From the NCBI GenBank assembly GCA_028279265.1, contig JANQOC010000365.1, positions 1 through 9,229 of the forward strand: a stretch of DNA of 9,229 bases, read 5' to 3'. Under the pieces are notes generated by a model. It was not told the origin of the DNA and searched no databases. It saw nothing but the letters and a program-made list of their open reading frames with translations. Shown piece by piece: positions 1 through 6,244 of the stretch. Positions within the stretch are counted from its first letter, which is position 1, and every line of letters begins with the position of its first letter. The translations under genes were made by a program, and so were the position numbers. This DNA is from Hyphomicrobiales bacterium (GTDB taxonomy: Bacteria > Pseudomonadota > Alphaproteobacteria > Rhizobiales > CAYWUX01).

Positions 1-96
1 TGCCTCTATTTTGAAGCGGAATCGGCGTCACGACTTGGGCAATATGCGCGTGAAACAGCGAGACCCGAATTCCTGAAAGAATTAACAAAAGGTTAA
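1..96 (+). CDS. 3' end of an unidentified protein (partial)
   Basis: Reading from base 1 in frame 1 there is an open frame of 31 codons ending in TAA at 94-96. The encoded tail (CLYFEAESASRLGQYARETA, then about 11 more residues ending ELTKG) looks like the charged, amphipathic C-terminal helix of an ordinary cytoplasmic protein. Frame 2 stays open for only 24 codons and gives a less protein-like sequence; frame 3 stops at once. The family cannot be recognised from so short a tail, and the gene starts outside the window. The open stretch is short enough to occur by chance, so the confidence is limited. Confidence 0.42.
   Translation, partial: CLYFEAESASRLGQYARETARPEFLKELTKG
82..96. promoter_or_regulatory. 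Possible CtrA-type box TTAA-N7-TTAA
   Basis: Bases 82-85 and 93-96 are both TTAA, separated by exactly seven bases, which is the full spacing of the alphaproteobacterial CtrA consensus (TTAA-N7-TTAA). The minus strand reads TTAACC at one half, close to the TTAACC-type half site. It coincides with the stop codon of the partial left-hand gene, so the match could be accidental. It would make sense only if a promoter or replication-linked element follows in 97-386, and none is evident. Confidence 0.22.
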
Positions 97-386
97 GCAT
101 GCAATGTGCCAGTTCCGCAGGAAAAAAATTGTTGAATTATTTCAATGAGTTGAGAGGATTTTCCGAACGAGCCGATAGATATTTGGCGTCGAAATGCCTA
201 AAAAATAACCAAATCGCCTAATTTTTAATCATCGGCTGAATTGTTGTGCCCCATAAGCTCTGGGACGGCTCAATCCGGGGGCTCCTTCTGGCCTCCGGTT
301 TAGGTAACCGGATAGGCGCTCTTTGGCTCGAAAGCTGTCGAGCATCTTCGGAATTATCAATATTAGCTCTCTCTATCGGCAAGCTG
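97..386. other. Intergenic stretch without a confident gene
   Basis: About 290 bases lie between the presumed end of the left-hand gene and the promoter candidate of the VOC-nnr operon. The first half is AT-rich. A small dyad (TTGAA-N4-TTCAA) lies at 132-145, and CCGGTT-N5-AACCGG lies at 295-311. Short open frames exist on both strands across roughly 218-446, but neither has a good ribosome binding site or a recognisable motif. No tRNA, terminator with a T-tract or known riboswitch shape was recognised. Confidence 0.5.
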
Positions 387-415
387 TTGGCAAGCGCATC
401 CGGCAAAACTAATAT
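387..415 (+). promoter_or_regulatory. Sigma70-like promoter candidate for the VOC-nnr operon
   Basis: TTGGCA at 387-392 (five of six matches to TTGACA) is followed after exactly 17 bases by TAATAT at 410-415 (four of six matches to TATAAT). The implied transcription start near 422 would leave a leader of about 54 bases before the ATG at 476. An overlapping TATTAT at 413-418 is an alternative -10, but the spacing of 20 is poor. The position directly before the first gene of the operon supports it. Confidence 0.4.
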
Positions 416-475
416 TATCATAATCCCTGTAATTTCCGGGGATTAAGACCGATGTTGGGGAAGGGAAGCCGAGGT

Positions 476-859
476 ATGAAAATTCAGGCATTGGATCATC
501 TGGTTCTGACCGTGCGTTCCATTGAGGAGACCTGCCGTTTCTATGGCGAAGGCCTGGGTATGGAGGTTGAGCAATTTGACGGTGGGCGCTGGGCGCTGAA
601 ATTCGGAAACCAGAAATTTAATCTGCACCAGGCCGGACAGGAATTCGAACCGAAAGCGGAAAATCCGGCGCCGGGTTCCCAGGATTTTTGCCTGCTTGTG
701 GAGAATTTACAGGACTGCCAGAAACAACTGGAGACCCGGGGACTTAAGATTATTGTGGGACCCGTGGATAGAACCGGGGCATGCGGTCCTCTGAGGTCGA
801 TCTATCTCCGGGATCCGGATGCCAATCTTGTAGAATTGGCGGAACAGCTACCGCAGTAG
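476..859 (+). CDS. VOC-family protein (glyoxalase/bleomycin-resistance fold), STM3117-like
   Basis: This 127-residue protein has the standard single-chain VOC size and two paired beta-alpha-beta-beta-beta modules. It opens with LDHLVLTV (metal-type His at residue 8), has FYGEGLGMEV at 22-31, then FGNQKFNLHQ ending at His51/Gln52, and closes with YLRDPDANLVEL (Glu120). The GNQK-NLHQ-G-EFEPKA pattern is what I know from the Salmonella STM3117-type 'virulence' VOC group, often annotated as lactoylglutathione lyase-like. The substrate is not established. His8, His51 and Glu120 could bind a divalent metal; Asp70 sits where many family members have a fourth ligand. The ATG at 476 is preferred over ATG 452, because AAGGGAAG at 461-468 sits about 7-9 bases upstream and because the family begins with MKI-x-LDH. 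It is the first gene of an apparent operon with nnr, 11 bases ahead of it. It is cytoplasmic, with no signal peptide. Confidence 0.88.
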   Translation: MKIQALDHLVLTVRSIEETCRFYGEGLGMEVEQFDGGRWALKFGNQKFNLHQAGQEFEPKAENPAPGSQDFCLLVENLQDCQKQLETRGLKIIVGPVDRTGACGPLRSIYLRDPDANLVELAEQLPQ

Positions 860-870
860 AGATCGCCCAG

Positions 871-2382
871 ATGCATGAACTCCTGACCAACGATCAGATG
901 TCCACCGCCGATGCCCTGACCATTGAGCGCGGCACACCGGGTATCGTGCTTATGGAGAATGCCGGTCGCGCCATCGCTCAGCATATTCTCTCGCACTTTT
1001 CCGATGCGACGGAATTTCTGATCCTGTGCGGGCCCGGCAATAATGGCGGCGACGGGTTTGTTATTGCCCGCTGGTTACAGCGCCACGACCGCAAGGTATC
1101 GGTCGGATTACTGGGGGACAAAAATAAAATAAAAGGCGATGCGCTGCAGATGCTTGCGGCCTGGCAGGGCGGGATTGAGCCCCTAAGCGTGGCGTTGGTA
1201 TCGGGTTTCAGAGGGGTAATCGTCGATGCCTTGTTCGGTGCCGGTCTGATGCGCGACATATCCGACGAGATCGGACAAATTTTTCAGGTCGTGAACGCAC
1301 AACAGAACCCGGTTGTTGCCGTCGATATTCCCAGTGGCATTGACGGCAATTCCGGCGCCATTCGGGGGCACGCAATCCGGGCGCAGCACACGTTAACGTT
1401 TTTTCGCAAGAAACCCGGCCACTTACTGTTGCCGGGACGCGCTTACTGCAACGAGGTCTATACAGCGGACATCGGCATCGACGCGGATGTCCTGGCGACC
1501 ATAGACCCGAAGATATTCGAGAACGGACCGGGCATTTTTGGAAGCTGGCTGAAGGAACCGAAGGTCGATAGCCACAAGTACGAACGCGGCTCCACCATGG
1601 TCCTTTCCGGTGATGCCGCGAGTACAGGGGCGGCCCGGCTAGGAGCCCGCGCGGCCCTGCGGGTGGGGGCCGGTGTAGTGACGGTTCTGTGCGAGCCCGA
1701 GGCCGTAGCCGCCAATGCCGCCCATCTCACATCGATCATGATCCGGGTTTTTACAAGTCTGGATGAATTGCGAGCTATCCTCGCTGATTCAAGAATTCGC
1801 GCGATCCTGATTGGGCCTGCCGCCGGGGTCAATCCGGCAACCCGGGACCGTGTTCTTGAAATTCTGAAAACAGAGGCGGCGGTTGTATTGGACGCCGATG
1901 CTCTGACGGTTTTCACCGACAATCCGGAAGAACTGTTTGGCGCAATCCAGGCACGTGCTGGTGTGCCGGTTGTGATGACACCCCACCTTGGAGAATTCGG
2001 ACGATTGTTTTCAGGCCTGCTCTCCAGTGATCAACAACAACAGGGATCGGTACGAAGCAAGTGCGAACAAGCCTGCCAGGCAAGCCAAGCCTCGGGTGCC
2101 TATGTTGTTTTCAAGGGTGGTGATACGGTCATTGCCTCACCCGACGGTCAGGTCGCCATCAACGCGAATGCCCCTGCCTGGCTGGCAACCGCCGGCAGCG
2201 GAGATGTACTGGCTGGAACTATAGCCGGATTGCTGGCCCAGGGGCTGCCGGGATTTGAAGCGGCTTGCGCCGGAGTTTGGCTTCATGGGGCCATGGGAAC
2301 AGTGGCCGGGCCGGGACTGATCGCCGAAGATCTTGCGGATAGATTACCGGAGGTCCTGAACCGGCACTTTGGCGAGATGTGA
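871..2382 (+). CDS. nnr: Bifunctional NAD(P)H-hydrate epimerase / ADP-dependent NAD(P)H-hydrate dehydratase
   Basis: This 503-residue enzyme repairs hydrated NADH and NADPH. The N-terminal YjeF_N (NnrE) half epimerises the R form to the S form, and the C-terminal ribokinase-like (NnrD) half dehydrates S-NAD(P)HX using ADP. In the first half I see GPGNNGGDG at 54-62, DALFGAG at 119-125 and VDIPSGIDGNSG at 151-162. The second half starts around HK at 235-236 and shows the glycine-rich AARLGARAALRVGAGVVT ending at about 271, TPHLGEFGRL at 370-379, FKGGD at 414-418 and ATAGSGDVLAG at 440-450, with Asp445 as the expected catalytic base. The length matches full-length bacterial Nnr (about 500). An in-frame ATG at 781 lies inside the VOC gene. 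The ATG at 871 fits the family N-terminus and has a modest AGAGA at 858-862. The short 11-base gap implies co-transcription with the VOC gene. No key motif is missing. Confidence 0.96.
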   Translation: MHELLTNDQMSTADALTIERGTPGIVLMENAGRAIAQHILSHFSDATEFLILCGPGNNGGDGFVIARWLQRHDRKVSVGLLGDKNKIKGDALQMLAAWQGGIEPLSVALVSGFRGVIVDALFGAGLMRDISDEIGQIFQVVNAQQNPVVAVDIPSGIDGNSGAIRGHAIRAQHTLTFFRKKPGHLLLPGRAYCNEVYTADIGIDADVLATIDPKIFENGPGIFGSWLKEPKVDSHKYERGSTMVLSGDAASTGAARLGARAALRVGAGVVTVLCEPEAVAANAAHLTSIMIRVFTSLDELRAILADSRIRAILIGPAAGVNPATRDRVLEILKTEAAVVLDADALTVFTDNPEELFGAIQARAGVPVVMTPHLGEFGRLFSGLLSSDQQQQGSVRSKCEQACQASQASGAYVVFKGGDTVIASPDGQVAINANAPAWLATAGSGDVLAGTIAGLLAQGLPGFEAACAGVWLHGAMGTVAGPGLIAEDLADRLPEVLNRHFGEM

Positions 2383-2421
2383 AAACCCGAGGACCGGATA
2401 CTGCGGCCGTGAGCCGGTTTT
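2382..2421 (+). terminator. Weak terminator candidate after nnr
   Basis: AAAACC at 2382-2387 can pair with GGTTTT at 2416-2421. Alternatively ACCGG at 2393-2397 can pair with CCGGT at 2414-2418, followed by only four T residues. Both helices are short with long loops, so this is at most a weak intrinsic terminator. Its position immediately after the nnr stop is the main argument for it. Confidence 0.25.
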
Positions 2422-2556
2422 GATTCCAGGGAATGGGCGGTCATCCGGGCACGGAAATTCCTTTAAATCGGTCCAAATTTGGTGATTATCGGCCGGAAAA
2501 CTGCGATTAATCATATTTAAATTTCTCGAAAAGTTGCAATTATTCCGCACTAATTG

Positions 2557-2565
2557 TGCTATAAA
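2557..2565 (+). promoter_or_regulatory. Extended -10 promoter candidate for the TPR gene at 2629
   Basis: TGCTATAAA at 2557-2565 matches an extended -10 (TG-N-TATAAA, five of six for the hexamer). TTGCAA at 2534-2539 resembles a -35 but lies 20 bases away, longer than ideal; an extended -10 can tolerate that. Transcription would start near 2572 and give a leader of about 57 bases. The region upstream is strongly AT-rich, which fits a promoter. Confidence 0.35.
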
Positions 2566-2628
2566 GTCCCATTATATTGAATATTGAATCTATTGCGGTT
2601 CTGACCGATTGCCCGACGAGGTCGAATA

Positions 2629-4323
2629 ATGAAGCATTTCCGACATATGTGCTGTGTTCTAATGCTCATCATATGTCTCCCGTCCCCAGGACAGGCGAGC
2701 ACGGAACTTGCGCTATTGCAGGTTCAAAAAGGAAGTGCGGCCTTGATTCGCGGCGATTACACCCGTGCGATTACGCTGTTTGACCGGGCTCTCAAAGTCA
2801 AGGGACTGGCCAAGGTCCGACGGGCCAATATTTTCAATGACCGGGCGGTTGCCAAGTGGCGGTTATCACGCACCAAGGAAGCCGTCGGCGATTTCAACGA
2901 GGCTATTTCACTCTATCCGGAATACGCGGTCGCTTATAACAATCGCGGTAACGTGCTTATCGAGCTGGGCCTGTTTAAGGAGGCCGTGAAGGATTTCGAT
3001 CAGGCGATCCTTCTGTCTCCGTCCTACGGAGCGGCCTATAACAATCGCGCCAATGCCCACTTGAAGCTGCGCGATTACGACGCCGCTTACCAGGATTACA
3101 CCAAGGCCATCAATCTGATGCCGAACAATGCCACGCCGATCAACGGCCGCGGTCGGGTCCATGAGATCCTGGATCGCAGCCATGCGGCGGTGCGGGACTT
3201 TTCCCGGGCAATTTCGTTGGATGCCAAATATACCCCGGCCTACTATAATCGCGGGCGCGCCTATACGACCTTGTCGAACAATCAACGCGCGATCAGCGAT
3301 TATTCCTATGCCCTTGACATCTATCCCCAGGACGTCCGGCTCTACACGGAGCGCGGCCGGATCCATGGTATGCGCAAGGAATATGTGGCTGCCCTGCGGG
3401 ACTTTTCAAAAGCCATTTCCATATTGCCCGACTATGCCCCCGCTTTTGCCGAGCGCGGATATGTCCAGGCATTGAGAAAAAGATATAACGAAGGGCTGGA
3501 AGATCTAGATCATGCCCTTACCCTTGACCCTCAGAGTGCCCGGGCCTACGCCTATCGCGCCTGGACTTATATGAAGCTGGCCGATGTGGATCAGGCACTC
3601 AATGACATCAAAAAGTCCCTTGAACGCGACGGCAATCTGGCCGAAGCCCAGGTCATAAACGGCGAGATCCATGAGGCGGTTGGTCTTTTTGACCAGGCAC
3701 TGATCAGCTATCGCAAGGCCGTTGAGCTTGATCCCATGTTGAGCAAGGCCTGGAGCGGCATTGAACGCCTGGACGTCAATGTCAGCAGTCTCAGCGCCAA
3801 GGCCAAGCCGACTTCGAGGGTTGCGGATCCTATTGATCACTGGCAGATCCAAAAGGTGGGCCAGCAATATTTTGCCTCCAGTCAGAAATACAAAGGGGTC
3901 CGGGTCCCCCTGGAAATGTATGGCGAGGAAGAGCCGCAACTGCTGGAATGGTCTTCTTTGAAAAAGACCTATCGCGGCATTGGGCTGCTGCGTTACTACG
4001 CTGGTGACAGCAACGGCCGCTTGCGTAACGAATATATTGCAATCGTCGATTTCAGAAAAAGAAAAGTCGCTTCCATCGAACCGTTCCGCTGGGGCGAACG
4101 TCTGGCAAACTGGAACTGGAAAAACGGTACCCTTGTTGTTACCGATCCCGATGGCGCGGCCAATGAGATCGTGCTGAGGAAAAAACGCGTTTCCCGTCCG
4201 CAACCCTATGCGGCCAACTGGTGGTGGGGCGGTTCCAACTATCAGAAGAGCAAGCGCACATCCCGCAGCAAAGCCAAAAAGAAGCAATGGCAAAAAAGCA
4301 TTCTGGATTCTTTGCTGAACTAG
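2629..4323 (+). CDS. Exported protein with about ten TPR repeats and an unrecognised C-terminal domain
   Basis: The product has 564 residues. Residues 1-23 form a signal peptide (MKHFRH, a hydrophobic core rich in Cys/Leu/Ile, then GQA before the likely cut at 23/24). It therefore probably acts in the periplasm or is secreted; there is no lipobox. From about 28 to 373 run roughly ten 34-residue TPR units. These carry typical repeat signatures such as AYNNRGN and RAIxxYxxAL and should form a protein-binding superhelix. Residues about 401-520 form a separate domain with many aromatic residues and short strand-like segments (DHWQIQ, GIGLLRYY, YIAIVDF, WNWKNGTLVV), which I do not recognise. The tail has a WWWGG stretch and ends in a lysine/arginine-rich segment (540-553). 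The ATG at 2629 has GAGG at 2618-2621 with a 7-base spacer. The partner is unknown. The next gene on the same strand is a membrane protein, but 243 bases and a separate promoter candidate lie between them. Confidence 0.9.
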   Translation: MKHFRHMCCVLMLIICLPSPGQASTELALLQVQKGSAALIRGDYTRAITLFDRALKVKGLAKVRRANIFNDRAVAKWRLSRTKEAVGDFNEAISLYPEYAVAYNNRGNVLIELGLFKEAVKDFDQAILLSPSYGAAYNNRANAHLKLRDYDAAYQDYTKAINLMPNNATPINGRGRVHEILDRSHAAVRDFSRAISLDAKYTPAYYNRGRAYTTLSNNQRAISDYSYALDIYPQDVRLYTERGRIHGMRKEYVAALRDFSKAISILPDYAPAFAERGYVQALRKRYNEGLEDLDHALTLDPQSARAYAYRAWTYMKLADVDQALNDIKKSLERDGNLAEAQVINGEIHEAVGLFDQALISYRKAVELDPMLSKAWSGIERLDVNVSSLSAKAKPTSRVADPIDHWQIQKVGQQYFASSQKYKGVRVPLEMYGEEEPQLLEWSSLKKTYRGIGLLRYYAGDSNGRLRNEYIAIVDFRKRKVASIEPFRWGERLANWNWKNGTLVVTDPDGAANEIVLRKKRVSRPQPYAANWWWGGSNYQKSKRTSRSKAKKKQWQKSILDSLLN

Positions 4324-4348
4324 GAAAACTTACCCTTTCCGGACCCGA

Positions 4349-4376
4349 TTTACAGTTGGAACGAGCGGTTTAGAAT
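4349..4376 (+). promoter_or_regulatory. Sigma70-like promoter candidate for the membrane-protein gene
   Basis: TTTACA at 4349-4354 and TAGAAT at 4371-4376 each match their consensus hexamer at five of six positions, with a 16-base spacer. This is the best promoter match I found in the window. Transcription would start at about 4383, inside the dyad at 4379-4399, leaving a leader of about 184 bases to the GTG start at 4567. It implies that the membrane-protein gene can be transcribed independently of the TPR gene just upstream. Confidence 0.5.
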
Positions 4377-4378
4377 CA

Positions 4379-4399
4379 TCGGTTAATTGTTTTAACCGA
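4379..4399. promoter_or_regulatory. Perfect 8-5-8 dyad TCGGTTAA-N5-TTAACCGA (operator or leader hairpin)
   Basis: TCGGTTAA at 4379-4386 is perfectly complementary to TTAACCGA at 4392-4399, with a 5-base centre. It begins two bases after the -10 hexamer of the promoter candidate, which is a typical place for a repressor operator. A related half site, CGGTTTA, occurs at 4366-4372. No T-tract follows, so it is unlikely to be an intrinsic terminator for the TPR gene. As RNA it could also form a hairpin at the 5' end of the leader. Confidence 0.45.
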
Positions 4400-4432
4400 C
4401 TTGAACCCTTGGATAACACCATGCAGATTCGA

Positions 4433-4453
4433 CCAATGGTTTTGCACCATTGG
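4433..4453. promoter_or_regulatory. Perfect 8-5-8 dyad CCAATGGT-N5-ACCATTGG
   Basis: CCAATGGT at 4433-4440 and ACCATTGG at 4446-4453 are perfect inverted repeats around TTTGC. It has the same 21-base geometry as the dyad 54 bases upstream but a different sequence. It lies within the leader of the membrane-protein gene and covers the earliest in-frame TTG (4450), which makes that TTG an unlikely translation start. It could be a second operator or an RNA hairpin in the untranslated leader. Confidence 0.4.
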
Positions 4454-4566
4454 CTGGGCGTGATACATTGCGGCTTACTGCATGGATGTTATGGGATATT
4501 CTCGGGGGCAGGTTGGAAGACCGGTGCCCGGGCAGCCGTGACAGAAGTTGGCGCAAAGGGTTCAAC

Positions 4567-6108
4567 GTGGGATTCAAACCGAAAGGCAGAACAGGCAAAC
4601 CGCCATCCGGGCAACCGGCGGACCCCCGTTCGCGCCCTCAGTCACGTTCGAATACGCCAGTGGGAAATGTGAAGGACTCGCGCCCGGATCCCAGTGAGAT
4701 CGCAGCAGCGCTGCAGGACTTTTCCAATCGCGCCCGCAACCTGCCATCCGACTCTCCGGAACTTGCGCCGAAACAAGTGAAAACAAGGCAATTGCCGCCC
4801 ATTTCTCAACCTGAGAAATCTGTTTCCCGGAAACCTGCGGATACGGCAGCACTGGTTTCACAGTTTCCGCAACTAACAGGCCCGACGACAAGAAACAAGC
4901 CCACCATCTCGAAGGAAAACCGGGATGCCAAATGGGCCGAGCTGATGACACCCATGAAGCCGGTTCCGCGGCCTCAGGAACCCGAACCGGAACCGCAAGT
5001 CCAACCCGAGCCGCATCAGAAAGTCACGTTCAAGGGAAAACCCGGTAACGTGGTACCCGCCGGTAAGAGACCGCAGCAAAATCGCGTTCCGCCGCCGAAA
5101 CAAGGCGAAGTGCACCAGGCCAGGGGAAACCGGGCACACGCAGACACGATGAATTCGGCTTCTGAGATCCAACCGGTTTCCCTCAGATCCGACGATGATC
5201 AAAACCGCAAGAGGATGGAGTTTTATTTTGGCGTGCGCCCGCTGTGGACACTTGCGGTCATCGTCATCGGTATTGCTTTCATGTTCCATCCCTGGCGCTA
5301 TCACGAGGTGTACGGGTTCGAGGTCACCATCGACAGTGCTTTTCTTTTCGGCCTGTTCCTGACGACACTGGGGGTGTTGTGGCGCAATTTATCCGTTGCC
5401 CGTCCCGCGGATGCTCTCGTCGATGAGTGGGTCGTTAGCGACATGGCGGCACTGAGAGGGCGGGCTCAGGACCTCATGAACCTGAACAAGGTTCCTTTAC
5501 TCACCGAACCGCTGGCGTTCGAAGGATTTCCGGATCTGGATCAGGTTTCCGGCTCCAAACGGATCAGCCGTTACGGCAGCGACCATGTGCTGCGTTTCAC
5601 GCCCCGGGCCATCACTGTTATCGGACTTACCCAGGAGCATGTGGTGACTTATGAGGGGGCTCTTGACCTGACCACTGGGCAACAGGTCTATGAAAGCGTG
5701 AAACACTTTTTTTATTCGGATATAGCCACGATCGGTCTGGTTAAGCTTCCGGTGAAACGTGATCTGCTCGCGACACTGACATCGTTGCGCTTTCTGATGA
5801 TCTGGCGCTGGTTTTTTGTGGAACGTCTGATCAACAGTCTCGCAGGTAAAGCCCGGGACGGATCGACACAGCGACTGACCCGGGATGTTTATCGAATTAG
5901 CCTTGTCGACGGTTCAACGGTCAATATCGTTTTGCGTGACGGACGGTTCTCAGGAGATCGCGTTAATGAGGAAATACCCATTTCCGGCGACGACGAAGTG
6001 TTGGGCCTGATCCGCGAAATAATAACGACTCAGAAGAACCGGCAGGTCCAGTCGCAGGTCATTACAACCCAGGCCCCGGGTCGAATTTCACCAGATAATA
6101 TGAATTAA
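4567..6108 (+). CDS. Two-pass membrane protein with proline-rich N-terminus and PH-like C-terminal region
   Basis: With the GTG start at 4567 the product has 513 residues. I chose it because AAAGGG at 4555-4560 sits 6 bases upstream. The frame is open back to a TTG at 4450 and an ATG at 4486, but neither has a ribosome binding site. Residues 1 to about 215 are rich in Pro, Lys, Arg and Gln (for example PRPQEPEPEPQVQPEP) and look disordered. Two hydrophobic segments follow, at about 224-241 (LWTLAVIVIGIAFMF) and 257-272 (FLFGLFLTTLGVLW), joined by a short loop. The rest appears cytoplasmic. It includes strands and a YSDIATIGL segment (about 383-391), then YRISLVDGSTVNIVLRDGR at about 442-460, which resembles the alternating strands of bacterial PH-like domains. 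That reading is from pattern only. A third hydrophobic patch (LRFLMIWRWFFV) may be an amphipathic or membrane-contacting helix. Function unknown. Confidence 0.85.
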   Translation: MGFKPKGRTGKPPSGQPADPRSRPQSRSNTPVGNVKDSRPDPSEIAAALQDFSNRARNLPSDSPELAPKQVKTRQLPPISQPEKSVSRKPADTAALVSQFPQLTGPTTRNKPTISKENRDAKWAELMTPMKPVPRPQEPEPEPQVQPEPHQKVTFKGKPGNVVPAGKRPQQNRVPPPKQGEVHQARGNRAHADTMNSASEIQPVSLRSDDDQNRKRMEFYFGVRPLWTLAVIVIGIAFMFHPWRYHEVYGFEVTIDSAFLFGLFLTTLGVLWRNLSVARPADALVDEWVVSDMAALRGRAQDLMNLNKVPLLTEPLAFEGFPDLDQVSGSKRISRYGSDHVLRFTPRAITVIGLTQEHVVTYEGALDLTTGQQVYESVKHFFYSDIATIGLVKLPVKRDLLATLTSLRFLMIWRWFFVERLINSLAGKARDGSTQRLTRDVYRISLVDGSTVNIVLRDGRFSGDRVNEEIPISGDDEVLGLIREIITTQKNRQVQSQVITTQAPGRISPDNMN

Positions 6109-6110
6109 GC

Positions 6111-6138
6111 CGGTTTGAGCCGAAATCGGATTGAACCG
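6111..6138. terminator. Nested hairpin after the membrane-protein gene
   Basis: CGGTT at 6111-6115 pairs with AACCG at 6134-6138, and inside it CCG at 6120-6122 pairs with CGG at 6127-6129 around an AAAT loop. It starts two bases after the stop codon at 6106-6108, between two convergent genes, which is where a terminator would be expected. There is no T-tract, so a simple intrinsic terminator is doubtful. Confidence 0.25.
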
Positions 6139-6244
6139 AGACGGAATCACTGAGACCTTAGTTTTGTTCACGACATGGGTCGGCAGCGCTGGATTGATGT
6201 CCGGATCTTATGGGATTGACCGTCAGACGCCGAAGTGGATGCGT

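Noticed and set aside
218..446. Overlapping open frames on both strands (about 66 codons each) in the gap before the VOC gene
   Set aside because: Neither has a good ribosome binding site, a motif or a convincing membrane segment, and the promoter candidate at 387-415 overlaps both. A small protein on the minus strand (218-421) cannot be fully excluded.
2710..3750. Repeated DNA segments inside the large TPR gene as a possible repeat array
   Set aside because: The 102-base periodicity comes from degenerate 34-residue TPR units; the nucleotide copies are too diverged to be a DNA repeat or CRISPR-like array.
2908..4293. Long minus-strand frames (152 and 262 codons) opposite the ten-repeat TPR gene
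   Set aside because: Their repetitive Ile/Gly-rich translations are the antisense of the TPR repeats. The sense frame has a signal peptide, regular repeats and a ribosome binding site.
4525..4534. TGCCCGGGCA palindrome in the leader of the membrane-protein gene
   Set aside because: A single 10-base GC palindrome without spacing or repetition is expected by chance and has no clear role.
4409..4672. Plus-strand frame of 87 codons overlapping the start of the membrane-protein gene
   Set aside because: It lies in another frame, runs through the second dyad and into the Pro-rich coding region, and shows no motif. I also considered a frameshift joining it to the long gene, but nothing requires one.
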